In this document: positions 36,371 to 44,879 of the stretch, one piece after another
Numbering within the stretch: position 1 is the stretch's first letter
Layout: each line of letters starts with the position of its first letter
Assembly: GCA_013388855.1 (NCBI GenBank)
Contig: JACAEM010000009.1
Location: forward strand, 1-64,000
Direction: 5' to 3'
From: Chloroflexota bacterium
GTDB taxonomy: Bacteria > Chloroflexota > Anaerolineae > Anaerolineales > Villigracilaceae
Length of the DNA stretch: 64,000 bases
The notes under the pieces: generated by a model
Told to the model about the DNA's origin: nothing
Databases searched by the model: none
The model's input: the letters and a program-made list of their open reading frames with translations, nothing else
Translations under genes and position numbers: made by a program

Positions 36371-37678
36371 TTACGGCGTTTCTGTTGTTTCCGGCGTTGA
36401 GGAGGGTTCCCACTCCGCGACCGGGGTGGCGGTTTGCAGTACGGATTGGATCATCCAGCCTTCGACACGGACATCATTGGTGAATGCGATGACATGCACC
36501 CAGACAATGCCGTTGACCTCCTGCAAATCGTCCGGGACAATGGTGACCGTGGAGCCGTTGCCGAGAGTCGCCAATACCTTCCCGCCCGGTTTTTCACGAA
36601 TGAACGCGCCGCCACCCTCCGAAGCGCGAATGATGCCGATGATGGGCGTAGGCTCGGCGGTGATCGTCGAGGTGGGCGTGTCGATTTCAAGGGTGACTTC
36701 GGGCGTGGCTGGTTCGGAACTTGGAGTGCGGGAGGGAGTCCGTGATGGGACACCGATGAACGCATCCGTTTGGGATGGACGCGGCGAAGGCGTGACGGTC
36801 GGAGGCGGTGTCGGAGTGGACTCGGCCTGCATGGCGGGGACAGGCTCCGGCGTGGCAAGACCCGCCTGGATCTGAATCCATTTTACAAATCCTGTTTGCA
36901 GGCTGACGAACGCGATCGCTGCTACGATGACCAGTCCGGTCAGGGTCAATCCACCGGCGGAAGTGGGGTAGAAGCGCAGGAAGAAGAGTGAGAGGATGCC
37001 AAAGAAGGTCGCCCAGGCGATGTGGACGAGGAAGACCTGCAGGCCTTCGGGCCAGATGCCGTCTACGCCGCTTCCCAAGCCGAAACCTGCCGCGCCGATG
37101 GGGAGGATGATGCCGTATGCAAGCAGGGCACTCGGCAGGTAGGGGCGCTCCTCCGAACGGACGAACGAAATGGTGAGGATGATGGCGGCAATGGTAAGGA
37201 TGGCGATGTCGGGCCACCATAGGCGGCTGTGTACGAAGGCTTCGGTAAAGGTGCGTGCCGAGTTGGGCAGTGTGCGCGAGGCGACTCCCGCAAGCAGTCC
37301 GCTGAGGAAGAGTATCAGTGAACTGACGAGGAATGCAATGAGCGTCTGGAGGAAGAAGCGTCCTGCGCCCGCGATGGTGGCAAGCGAAATGCCGATCCAT
37401 GGCGTCATTAACGGCGCGACGAGCACACCAAAGATGAGCAATGCCTGCGAGTTGAGGAAGAATCCCAATCCGATGAACAACCCGCTGACGAGTGAGAAGA
37501 CGAATAGTTCATACGAGGGAAAGGCGCGGTGCGCCAGATGTGTGAAGAGCGCGGCGCGCCCTTCCTCATCGGTGGGGAAGTAGGCACGCCGCCGGGCGCG
37601 CCGCCTGCGGGCACGCGCCGACTCGAATTCGGGGGACTGTCCGGGTGTTGGTTGTGATGTGGGTTCGGAGTAGTTCAT
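36371..37678 (-). CDS. DUF389 membrane protein with C-terminal SH3b-like domain
   Basis: The 435-residue protein has the DUF389 membrane core (FIGLGFFLNSQALLIFGVLVAPLMTPW and about six more helices, residues 48-270), then a Pro/Thr-rich linker (285-350) and a small extracytoplasmic bacterial SH3-like domain (IRASEGGGAFIREKPGGKVLATLGNG split around residues 352-400). SH3b domains often bind peptidoglycan peptides, so it may tether the wall to a membrane protein. Transport function of DUF389 is unproven. It has no neighbour on the same strand closer than 33 bases. Confidence 0.87.
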   Translation of the reverse strand: MNYSEPTSQPTPGQSPEFESARARRRRARRRAYFPTDEEGRAALFTHLAHRAFPSYELFVFSLVSGLFIGLGFFLNSQALLIFGVLVAPLMTPWIGISLATIAGAGRFFLQTLIAFLVSSLILFLSGLLAGVASRTLPNSARTFTEAFVHSRLWWPDIAILTIAAIILTISFVRSEERPYLPSALLAYGIILPIGAAGFGLGSGVDGIWPEGLQVFLVHIAWATFFGILSLFFLRFYPTSAGGLTLTGLVIVAAIAFVSLQTGFVKWIQIQAGLATPEPVPAMQAESTPTPPPTVTPSPRPSQTDAFIGVPSRTPSRTPSSEPATPEVTLEIDTPTSTITAEPTPIIGIIRASEGGGAFIREKPGGKVLATLGNGSTVTIVPDDLQEVNGIVWVHVIAFTNDVRVEGWMIQSVLQTATPVAEWEPSSTPETTETP

Positions 37679-37711
37679 TCAGATTCTATCGAAGGGTGCT
37701 CTTCAAAAAAA

Positions 37712-38182
37712 TTACCTTCTTAAACTGGCAATGATACGCAGCGGTTTGTCGAGCAGTTCGAGCGCGGCGGAAATGCCGGGCATGACGATGTCGGATGCCA
37801 GCAGGGCTTCGGTTGCGGCGCCTTCCTGCGACAGCACACAAATGCCCAGCGCGGCTTCCTTGAGCATGGCCGCATCGTTTGCGCCCTGCCCAATCGCCAC
37901 GACCGATTCGGCGCCGAGGCTGCGGACGTATTTTGCCTTTTGTTCGGACTCATTCCCCGGCTGGATGCGGATCGCCGTGAGGTTCAACTGCTGGTCGATC
38001 AGCGCCTGTCGCCCGTGCGTATCGGCGGTGAGCATGTGGATCGTCAATCTGTCGCTCAGTGCGCCAATCTGTTTTGCCACGCCGGGGATGAGTTGTCCAT
38101 CAATGGCGAGGGTCCCGTTGACGTCTGTCACCAGATGTTCCAATCGCAATTCACCGCGCCCTGGGATGTTGATCTCAATCAT
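37712..38182 (-). CDS. HAD-family phosphatase-like protein (soluble P-type ATPase type)
   Basis: The 156-residue protein is a minimal HAD fold without a cap: motif I TDVNGTLAIDG (nucleophile Asp20), motif II MLTADT, and motif IV IGQGANDAAML. The DxNGT form replaces the usual DxDGT acid/base Asp, as in P-type ATPases and the COG4087-like soluble P-type ATPase group. The substrate is unknown. The ATG has a perfect TATAAT ending six bases upstream and no ribosome site, so the transcript is probably leaderless. Confidence 0.9.
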   Translation of the reverse strand: MIEINIPGRGELRLEHLVTDVNGTLAIDGQLIPGVAKQIGALSDRLTIHMLTADTHGRQALIDQQLNLTAIRIQPGNESEQKAKYVRSLGAESVVAIGQGANDAAMLKEAALGICVLSQEGAATEALLASDIVMPGISAALELLDKPLRIIASLRR

Positions 38183-38188
38183 GCTTCA

Positions 38189-38194
38189 ATTATA
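38189..38194 (-). promoter_or_regulatory. Leaderless -10 of the HAD gene
   Basis: Minus-strand TATAAT is separated from the ATG at 38182 by six bases. Confidence 0.65.
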
Positions 38195-38275
38195 CAGGGA
38201 TACACACGCTGACGGAGGGCGCATCTGCCTGTGGAAATATTTTCGTTTCTCGCTCAACGAGGATTGATTCCGTTA

Positions 38276-38303
38276 TTGACACGTATTTCTCTTCGGGTAT
38301 AAT
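38276..38303 (+). promoter_or_regulatory. Promoter of tRNA-Lys
   Basis: Consensus TTGACA (38276-38281) and TATAAT (38298-38303) are 16 bases apart and lie 17 bases before the tRNA 5-prime end. Confidence 0.85.
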
Positions 38304-38320
38304 ACTCGTCCGCACGCACT

Positions 38321-38392
38321 GGTCGACTAGCTCAATGGCAGAGCAACTGACTCTTAATCAGTGGGTTCAGGGTTCAAGTCCCTGGTCGATCA
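38321..38392 (+). tRNA. trnK: tRNA-Lys (anticodon CTT)
   Basis: The 72-nt sequence folds as a full cloverleaf: acceptor GGTCGAC/GTCGATC (one G-U pair), D arm GCTC...GAGC, anticodon arm ACTGA-CTCTTAA-TCAGT, five-base variable loop and T arm CAGGG-TTCAAGT-CCCTG, with discriminator A. The anticodon at 38353-38355 is CTT. The 3-prime CCA is not encoded. Confidence 0.97.
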
Positions 38393-38398
38393 CAAAAT

Positions 38399-38449
38399 AA
38401 AGCCTGATATAAAATGACTATTTTAAGGTCAGAATGTCAGGCTTTTGTG
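38399..38449 (+). terminator. Terminator after tRNA-Lys
   Basis: AAAGCCTGA (38399-38407) pairs with TCAGGCTTT (38437-38445), with a 29-base loop, and is followed by a short T-rich tract. Confidence 0.6.
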
Positions 38450-38466
38450 TTTTAAACGGGGATTGC

Positions 38467-38575
38467 TTTCTAGAAGTCATCTCAAAAATAGTAAAATTGT
38501 TTCAAACTGCCAGATTTTCCTCGTAATTTGAGGACCGTCGCCAAGCAAGGGTATTTTTGAGACAAGTTCTAGAAA
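38467..38575. repeat. 109-bp element with 24-nt imperfect terminal inverted repeats
   Basis: The ends TTTCTAGAAGTCATCTCAAA and the complement of its partner TTTCTAGAACTTGTCTCAAA match at most positions. The inner 61 bases code for nothing. It looks like a MITE or an IS remnant without transposase. No target duplication is clear. The rest of 38393-38752 is AT-rich and contains no recognised gene. Confidence 0.6.
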
Positions 38576-38752
38576 CATTTTAGGCGGCACTTAATGACAA
38601 ATAGTACATGACATCAAACGGGGAAATCCGTACAATATCAATTACTGGCTGATTTCCATGTCTACCTGAACAGTTGATTAGGCGGATCAAAATTGAATAA
38701 GAAATTGTCTGCAAGTGGCTGTGTTCATGAATAAGCAGAATCGAGATGGATA

Positions 38753-40438
38753 ATGGACGAAGAAATCGAACTTGAAGAATGGGCGCCCGGATTGGTGCTC
38801 ATCATTACATTGCTTGGCGGCTTTCTGCGGGTATTGCTACTTGATACGAAAGGGATGTGGTTGGATGAAACGTTCAGCGTATGGCTGGCAAACCAGAGCA
38901 TCTCTGATATATTGCATTGGATTACCAGGATTGACCAACATCCCCCTTTTTATTATCTGTTGCTCCATATCTGGATAGCTCGTTTTGGGAATACTCCCTA
39001 CTATGCTCGCCTGCTTTCTGCGCTATTCGGCACAATCACGATCCCAATCATTTACCTGATTGGCAAACGCATGTCTGGTGCAGTGGTGGGATTGGCTGCC
39101 GCAGTAATCCTGGCTTTTTCACTTTTCAACATCTACTTTGCTCAGGAGACACGCATGTACACCCTCCTGACGTTCAATGCGACCGTAGCGATCTATGCCT
39201 TGGTGAGGCTGCTTACAGATTCGCGCTCCGTCATGCCTATTGGAATTCAATTTCGGGAATATCTGCACGCCAGAAGTGCCTCTGGAATGGTTAAACCAGG
39301 CTCGAAAAGCGATTTCAGCTATCAGGATGAGACCCATGGTCAAGCTGGATGGAGAGCATGGATTTTCCACCATCGTTGGTTACACCTCCAGACTATTGAG
39401 ACGGATCTGGCATGGATCGTATTTATAGTGTTCTCAGCTGCGACCCTGCTCACCCACAATACGGCTGTCCTGTTCCCTCTAGCTACCAACCTCTTTGTCC
39501 TTGGTCTGATGCTTTATCAATGGATAAGGAAACCGGAGACTTCCCCTGCTTTCCAGGCTCCCTCTTTGGGAAACTGGGTAAAGGCTCAGATGGGCATCCT
39601 CTTCCTATGGAGTCCATGGATGGTTGCGTTCATCAAGCAAGCGAGCAGAGTCTATCAAGAATTTTGGATACCTAAACCGACCTGGGACGCTGTGATCCAG
39701 GTCCTAAAGTCCTTTTTGAACCCTTCTGCGCCACTTCCAGCCAGCTACGCTATGATAATTTGGAGTCTGTATGTGTTGGTGCTTTGTTTGGGATTGGTGT
39801 ATTTTAGGAAAAAAATTTCGCAATTCCTATTTTTGACCGCCCTGTTCGTTGTCCCCTTCCTGGGTGAATTGCTCGTGAGCATCCGCCGGCCCATTTTTTT
39901 TGATCGAACGTTGATTTGGATAACGATTCCCTTATTCCTGGTGTTGGCGGCTGGTATTGCACAACTAAAATTTCGGCACCTCATGATCCTGGTGCTGGGG
40001 ATTCTGAGTGCCATCAACCTGTTTTCTGCCAGTGATTATTACAGATTTTATCAAAAAGAGGATTGGAACACTGCCGCCGGTTATATTGCGCTTTTCGCTG
40101 AAAAAGATGATTTGGTCCTTTTCAATTCAAATTTTGTGGAAATCCCGTTCAACTATTATTTTGAAGGATACGAAGAATACTATTCCATCCAGGTAGAGAA
40201 ACGTGGAGTGCCCATGGATCTGTTCGACAGTGGTGTCTTGGAACCCAGAATGACGACCAAGGATATACCTGGGCTAATTTCATTGTTGCGCGGACACGAC
40301 AGAGTCTGGCTGGTTTACAGCCATAACTCGTATACAGACCCACTGGGGCTGATTCCGCAAACGCTCGCATCGCAGATGAAATTGACCCGGATGCGCGATT
40401 TTTATGGAGGGCAGGTTCAATTATATGTGACTCCCTGA
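38753..40438 (+). CDS. GT39/ArnT-like membrane glycosyltransferase
   Basis: The 561-residue protein has the GT-C layout: a first helix, then the catalytic loop with the acidic motif LDETFSVWL, a conserved LHIWIARFGNTPYYARLLSAL region, about ten membrane helices and a C-terminal extracytoplasmic domain. It likely transfers a sugar from a polyprenyl-phosphate donor to a lipid or protein on the outer face. The start ATG has GGATA close upstream. The gene and its 5-prime flank are visibly richer in A and T than most of the window, which hints at acquisition by transfer. Confidence 0.88.
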   Translation: MDEEIELEEWAPGLVLIITLLGGFLRVLLLDTKGMWLDETFSVWLANQSISDILHWITRIDQHPPFYYLLLHIWIARFGNTPYYARLLSALFGTITIPIIYLIGKRMSGAVVGLAAAVILAFSLFNIYFAQETRMYTLLTFNATVAIYALVRLLTDSRSVMPIGIQFREYLHARSASGMVKPGSKSDFSYQDETHGQAGWRAWIFHHRWLHLQTIETDLAWIVFIVFSAATLLTHNTAVLFPLATNLFVLGLMLYQWIRKPETSPAFQAPSLGNWVKAQMGILFLWSPWMVAFIKQASRVYQEFWIPKPTWDAVIQVLKSFLNPSAPLPASYAMIIWSLYVLVLCLGLVYFRKKISQFLFLTALFVVPFLGELLVSIRRPIFFDRTLIWITIPLFLVLAAGIAQLKFRHLMILVLGILSAINLFSASDYYRFYQKEDWNTAAGYIALFAEKDDLVLFNSNFVEIPFNYYFEGYEEYYSIQVEKRGVPMDLFDSGVLEPRMTTKDIPGLISLLRGHDRVWLVYSHNSYTDPLGLIPQTLASQMKLTRMRDFYGGQVQLYVTP

Positions 40439-40639
40439 GCCGAATTCTACTTATGGACTTGCAGAGACACCAATGTAGATCCAACGCCCAGCCTAACTCT
40501 AGCGGTACTTGAATTTGTTTCAGGCAACCTTATGAAGATCCTTGCCGAATTTGAACGCTAACTGTTTGGTGTTATTTTCTTATGGCTATCAACATTAAGT
40601 TCGAGCTTTAATTCAAACTTGTTTGGGCATGATCAACAA

Positions 40640-41023
40640 TCACCTCTTCCGCTTTTTCCCTGCCGATTTTGCCAGATTTTCCTTTACTCTGAATTTCACG
40701 ATTTTCTCAATCAATACATAGGGAATTGGTTTATCCAGCGGAAACTTCACCGAACCTTTTGCTGCTTCATATTTGGATAACTCTTTCTTGAACTTCTCGA
40801 TACCCGATGGCGTGGGGTAAAACCCAATGTGCGTTTTGAACGCTGAAAAATGCACCAGATTCCCATTCAGTATAAAGGTCGGGATGCCATAGTTGATCGT
40901 CTCCTCCGCCCCCGGTGCAGCGTTTCGGATCGTCTCTCGTATCTTGTTCAGAATCATCTGCACGTCTTTGGGATACTTTGCGATAAACGCATCGATTTCA
41001 CTGGAGGTCGGTTTCCTCATCAT
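40640..41023 (-). CDS. DUF1801 (YdhG-like) protein
   Basis: The 127-residue protein matches the DUF1801 family (YdhG/frataxin-like fold): EIDAFIAKYPKDVQMILNKIRETIRNAAPGAEETI at the start, then ISYGIPTF-like NYGIPTFILNG, HIGFYPTPSGIEKF and a basic tail. The function of the family is uncertain; iron handling has been suggested. The start at 41023 has AGGAG six bases upstream. The 200 bases between this gene and the glycosyltransferase hold nothing recognisable. Confidence 0.87.
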   Translation of the reverse strand: MMRKPTSSEIDAFIAKYPKDVQMILNKIRETIRNAAPGAEETINYGIPTFILNGNLVHFSAFKTHIGFYPTPSGIEKFKKELSKYEAAKGSVKFPLDKPIPYVLIEKIVKFRVKENLAKSAGKKRKR

Positions 41024-41062
41024 GGCTGACTCCTTTTCGCATACCAATAACTTTGGAAGTTC

Positions 41063-41620
41063 CTATATCTTTCTCACCACGTCACCCACACGGATCATCC
41101 CGCCTCGGACGACCCGTGCGTTGATCCCACGCAAGCGCAGCCGTTTCCCTTCGGCCGAGTTGACAAACTTCGTCGCGGCTGTGCCATAACGCTCGGCGAA
41201 CTTGGCGCATCCTGTGTGCGGCTGTGCTGTGACCTCGATCACCGCCGAACCAATGGCAAGCTGTGTTCCCGGCGGAAGATTATCCTCGCTTAGATCGAGG
41301 TCCACGTACAGTTGATCCCCCGCCAGTGACCAGCGTTCTTTGCTCTGCGCCAACAATTCGACCACCCGCGCACTCATGATTGCAATCTGCGCATTGATGT
41401 TTGCCGAACCGTCGGGTGTATGCCTGCTGTAGCGCTGTTTCCATGTGTCGCCGACCAGTCCCTCCTCCAGGTTGAGTTCGCCTTCAGTAAGTACCTCCCG
41501 TTCATCTACTCTGGGTCGGCGCACAATCATCCTCACAACGCCGTTATCCTCTGGCGAGCGGCGGATGGTCTCTATGCCTGCTTCGAGTTTTGCCAGCGAT
41601 ACGTGACTTACATTCAACAT
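41063..41620 (-). CDS. MOSC-domain protein
   Basis: The 185-residue protein has the MOSC beta-barrel with the invariant Cys in PHTGCAKFAERYG and RLRGINARVVRGGMIRVGD near the end. MOSC proteins (molybdenum cofactor sulfurase C-terminal domain) move sulfur or reduce N-hydroxylated compounds; the stand-alone YiiM-like forms bind molybdenum cofactor. I start at ATG 41620, eight bases downstream of the DinB stop; the longer frame overlaps DinB and lacks conservation. The two genes are probably cotranscribed. Confidence 0.88.
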   Translation of the reverse strand: MLNVSHVSLAKLEAGIETIRRSPEDNGVVRMIVRRPRVDEREVLTEGELNLEEGLVGDTWKQRYSRHTPDGSANINAQIAIMSARVVELLAQSKERWSLAGDQLYVDLDLSEDNLPPGTQLAIGSAVIEVTAQPHTGCAKFAERYGTAATKFVNSAEGKRLRLRGINARVVRGGMIRVGDVVRKI

Positions 41621-41627
41621 ATCTGCA

Positions 41628-42134
41628 TCACTTATAAGATTTTTGCAGTTTATTGGCCAGGTCGAGTAAATGTTCCAGTTCATGGAGCGCCTGTCCACGC
41701 GCCCGCCAATACACGGACTCTTTACGCCGTTTTTCCTCCTCCCGCACACACCTCGACCATTGTTTATCATCCAGCGAATTCAGCACACACAGTAAAATCT
41801 TCCGGCGCAGAATGAAATAATTCGACAGCTCCGGGAAAGGTAACAGGTCAAGCCGGAGCAATTTCCCCAAATCCCGTTCGGCATGGATGCCCGCCAGAAG
41901 CGGCTCATCCTTGAGCAAAGCCAGTTGGATCGACTCGGTGATGATAGCTTCGCAATGTAGCAAGTGCGCCAACACCTCCGTAAACGAGCGTTCTCCGGCT
42001 CCAAGCGGACGGTGAAGCTGCTCCTCCGATAACCCCCGGCTCAGCCTCTCCAGTTTTTCGGGCGTTTCGGCAAGCAGACGGATCACCTCCTTGATGTTCG
42101 CATCCGTTTGCTCGGTGGAGACCTGTTTCTTCAT
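41628..42134 (-). CDS. DinB-family protein
   Basis: The 168-residue protein is a four-helix bundle of the DinB/YfiT type. His residues in EVLAHLLHCEAI and ALHELEHLLDL are placed like the metal-binding His triad. Members include thiol-dependent S-transferases. The substrate is not known. It shares an operon with the MOSC gene, which would fit a thiol or sulfur-related detoxification role by inference. Confidence 0.88.
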   Translation of the reverse strand: MKKQVSTEQTDANIKEVIRLLAETPEKLERLSRGLSEEQLHRPLGAGERSFTEVLAHLLHCEAIITESIQLALLKDEPLLAGIHAERDLGKLLRLDLLPFPELSNYFILRRKILLCVLNSLDDKQWSRCVREEEKRRKESVYWRARGQALHELEHLLDLANKLQKSYK

Positions 42135-42219
42135 AATTGTGTCGTATTTTACCCTCTATCAAGACGGCAACTGTAACTTTTTCCGGGAACTCCCAAATTG
42201 AAAATCATTTGACTAACGA

Positions 42220-43155
42220 TTATTTGCCGATATGTTGCACGGTATCACCGGTTAGTATGACAGTCTCGCCTTCCATTCTAACCCCTCCGACTGGCATGGG
42301 CGGACCATCATGGTCTCTGAAATAGAGGGGAAGCCCCTCTGCAAAGTTGATCGGGAAAAAGTTGGGGTTCTGCCGTTGGTGGTGGATATGGATGTGCGGC
42401 TCGCTGGTGTTGCCGGAGTTGCCACACGCGCCGATGACTTGTCCCTCGGCAACAGTATCGCCGGTTTTCACAGTGACACTTCCCAGTTTGAGGTGGGCGA
42501 TAAGTAGGTATGTGTCTGTTTCATCCAGTTGAATCGCGACATGATTTCCTTCAGGCGCGGTGAAGTTGTTCGAGACCACGCCCGGCACCTCATCCGGTTC
42601 GCCGTCATGGGCTTTGACCACGGTCCCCTTCGCTGGCGCGACGACGGGTACACCGTAACAACCATACTCCTCCAGTTGATCACTTCCGTGTGCGTACGGC
42701 TCCACGAGAAGATCGTATGCCCAGCGTTGGTCAGGAGCGATGGCATGGTAATTGGTCTCGATCTTGTCGCCGCCCCATGCCACCTTGAGCGGAACATCTG
42801 CCGGCAGGCGCACGGTTGTAGATGGCTTGGTGTTTTCCAGTGACGCCGGATAGGCGACCGGTTTAACTATTGTTATGGCGGGTAACAGGGAGATTACCGC
42901 AATGACGAGCGTGGCTGACATGAGCCTGTTGATTTTTCTCTTTACGAATGCATAGATAATGAGCGCGATCAGCGAAACCAATCCCAGCAGGGGTGGAATC
43001 AATTGCAACATATACCAGGCTGAAACTCTGATCATGCCTCCCATCAGAAACATGATCAGGATGGTGCCCAGGCTGAGAAGCATAAGCGAAATCGGGATCA
43101 GGCGCAGGGCCCGCCAGATGCGGGAGGGGGCAGGTCGTGAATCCTTTTGGTCCAT
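42220..43155 (-). CDS. M23-like peptidase domain protein with N-terminal membrane helices
   Basis: The 311-residue protein has about three membrane helices (residues 13-105) followed by an LytM/M23 fold: VPVVAPAKGTVVKAHDG, the LIAHLKLGSVTVKTGDTV block and HIHIHHQ with the HxH metal pair. The first ligand motif (HxxxD) is altered to QRWAYD, so the zinc site may be incomplete. It could be a peptidoglycan hydrolase or an inactive wall-binding module. It is a single gene. Confidence 0.85.
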   Translation of the reverse strand: MDQKDSRPAPSRIWRALRLIPISLMLLSLGTILIMFLMGGMIRVSAWYMLQLIPPLLGLVSLIALIIYAFVKRKINRLMSATLVIAVISLLPAITIVKPVAYPASLENTKPSTTVRLPADVPLKVAWGGDKIETNYHAIAPDQRWAYDLLVEPYAHGSDQLEEYGCYGVPVVAPAKGTVVKAHDGEPDEVPGVVSNNFTAPEGNHVAIQLDETDTYLLIAHLKLGSVTVKTGDTVAEGQVIGACGNSGNTSEPHIHIHHQRQNPNFFPINFAEGLPLYFRDHDGPPMPVGGVRMEGETVILTGDTVQHIGK

Positions 43156-43247
43156 GGCACCTCACTTTCAGTTGAGGATACGTGCCAGTAATGGCAAAGT
43201 TGCGTCATTAATGTACTGTTTACAAAAATTGCGGAATTGATTCCAAA

Positions 43248-43706
43248 TTAACCGATCTTCTTTTCGAAGTATCTACTCAATGGGTCATCACTGTATTCAC
43301 CAAAAGGCGGGCGACTGTGATAGCCCATGCGCTCATACAAGCCAATGGCTTCTTTTTGATGTATCCCCGTTTCGAGCCGAAGGAGGGGGATGGCATGCTG
43401 ACGTGTATACTTTTCCAGATGTTCGAGCATTAATTTGGCGAGACCCAGTCCGCGAAATTGCGGACGGACGAACATGCGTTTGAGTTCCCCGTATTCCCCG
43501 CCGTAAAATTGCACGCCGCCGCATCCCGCCGGGACCCCGTCCTGGCGCGTGACAAAGAACGCGACTCTCTGCCGGATGAGCTTTTCCACACTATATCCGT
43601 GCCGGCTTGTCACGGGATAGAACGGAGCAAGATGAGATTCGAGTTCTTCTATCAACATGCGCGCGTCGGCTGTATCAGGGCGTTCGCGAGTGATGGTAGT
43701 TGTCAT
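43248..43706 (-). CDS. GNAT family N-acetyltransferase
   Basis: The 152-residue protein has the GNAT acetyl-CoA loop in QFRGLGLAKLMLEHLEKYT and the C-terminal EAIGLYERMGYHSRPPFGEY. The N-terminus contains an alpha1-2 region ELESHLAPFYPVTSRHGYSVEKL. The substrate is unknown. It stands alone with 183 bases of non-coding DNA on its upstream side. Confidence 0.9.
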   Translation of the reverse strand: MTTTITRERPDTADARMLIEELESHLAPFYPVTSRHGYSVEKLIRQRVAFFVTRQDGVPAGCGGVQFYGGEYGELKRMFVRPQFRGLGLAKLMLEHLEKYTRQHAIPLLRLETGIHQKEAIGLYERMGYHSRPPFGEYSDDPLSRYFEKKIG

Positions 43707-43889
43707 TTGTGGTTATCCATTTTCGTTGTGAATGATGTCAGGGTAAAGTTCCTTTGGAATCATCGCAAGTTGACCGTTCAGTGACCAATTGATGGAATAA
43801 CTCTCTTGAATCCTAACATTCTTTGATTGCTCTAGGGTGGCGCATCCAGTTCACAACCGTAAATATAACATCGGTTTTCATTCATGTTT

Positions 43890-44627
43890 TTATGTTCTTT
43901 TTCTCCACCTTGTGATCAGCATCTTTACCTTCACGCGCACTTGACTATCTGCATTGGCCAGCGCCCAGGCGGAACGCGTGGCGCGACGCGTCTCTTCGTC
44001 AAGGCTGACGAAGTTTTCCCATTCTTCATCGATCCATTCCTCCATTTTGCTGGCTGAATCCCATGCGTAGTGAATGGAAAAGAATTCCTCGTGCTCGCGA
44101 AGGAACCAACCATGCGCTTCGGCATTTGCCATTGCCTGGTTGGCGGCGGTATCATCTGCCAGCCCAAGTGGCAGGTCGGTGACGCGACCCGTCTCTCGCG
44201 TTTCTCGGGCAGAGATCACTTCCACGCGCCACTGGTCAACAATGGGGCGCAGGTCGATCAGGAAACCGTCTGGTACGAGCACTCTTCGAATTTCATTCAG
44301 GGCATGGACCATGCCCTCGTGCTGAATTCATCAGAACGACCAGGCAAAGATCGCCATGTCAAAAGTCGCTTTTTGGAACGGTAAATTCTCGGATTCTGCG
44401 TTCACAAAATGGACTTTGGTTTCCAGCCTGGCGGGTCGATCCACGGTTGCGACGCGTAATGCGTTACGATCCAGATCGATACCGATGGTCACAGCAGATG
44501 ATTTTGCATAACGTCGGGTCAGCCTCCCCTCGCCACAGCCAATCTCCAACACGCGCCTGTCAGTGAAATCTGCGAAACTGTGTAGGTGTTTTGTTTCGTT
44601 CTGTTCCGGGTCTTTTTGAACGGTCAT
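43890..44627 (-). CDS. SAM methyltransferase with two consecutive in-frame TGA codons (selenoprotein candidate or pseudogene)
   Basis: The frame reads as one 245-codon methyltransferase if codons 99 and 100 (TGA TGA, 44333-44328) are read through. Upstream are motif I VLEIGCGEGRLTRRYA, motif II-like IGIDLDRNAL and FDMAIFAWSF. After the two TGA codons the frame continues without a shift as IQHEGMVHALNEIRRVLVPDG, the expected post-III motif. No other damage is visible. Ten bases after the second TGA a 7-bp stem with a GGTCC loop resembles a bacterial SECIS. So the gene could insert two selenocysteines, or be newly inactivated. A start at the internal ATG (44312) would lack the SAM-binding half. 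Start ATG 44627 is preceded by a weak ribosome site. Confidence 0.75.
44299..44317 (-). promoter_or_regulatory. SECIS-like hairpin in methyltransferase
   Basis: AGGGCAT, loop GGTCC and ATGCCCT form a perfect 7-bp hairpin. Its stem begins ten bases after the second TGA and its loop opens with G, in line with bacterial SECIS rules. Confidence 0.55.
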
Positions 44628-44879
44628 GGCTATTCCGGCAAGTTGCAATGCGCCCGCGGCATTTTCCGTTCGACGACGGGAGGGAAGATGGCGGGATGTC
44701 TCATCATGTTGGCAGTGATGGACAGGATGACCGTGTCCACTTGCTGGAAGGTGTCGTGGTAGTGACGTATCATACGTGTGCGGTCTCGGTGACGCGTTGA
44801 TCGTTATTGTTCACAATATCCACTGTCAGCCAAACAAAGCGTTTTTGCAAACTTCGGATCATAGAATCTATGTTGTGCC

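Noticed and set aside
34765-37700. Possible exopolysaccharide locus around the phosphohexomutase
   Set aside because: No glycosyltransferase, flippase or sugar-nucleotide gene is next to it; a single mutase is not enough.
38467-38575. Attachment site of an integrated element at tRNA-Lys
   Set aside because: No duplicated tRNA 3-prime end and no integrase gene were seen downstream.
44591-44800. 69-codon plus-strand frame in the gap after the methyltransferase
   Set aside because: No ribosome site, no domain, and it overlaps the methyltransferase start.
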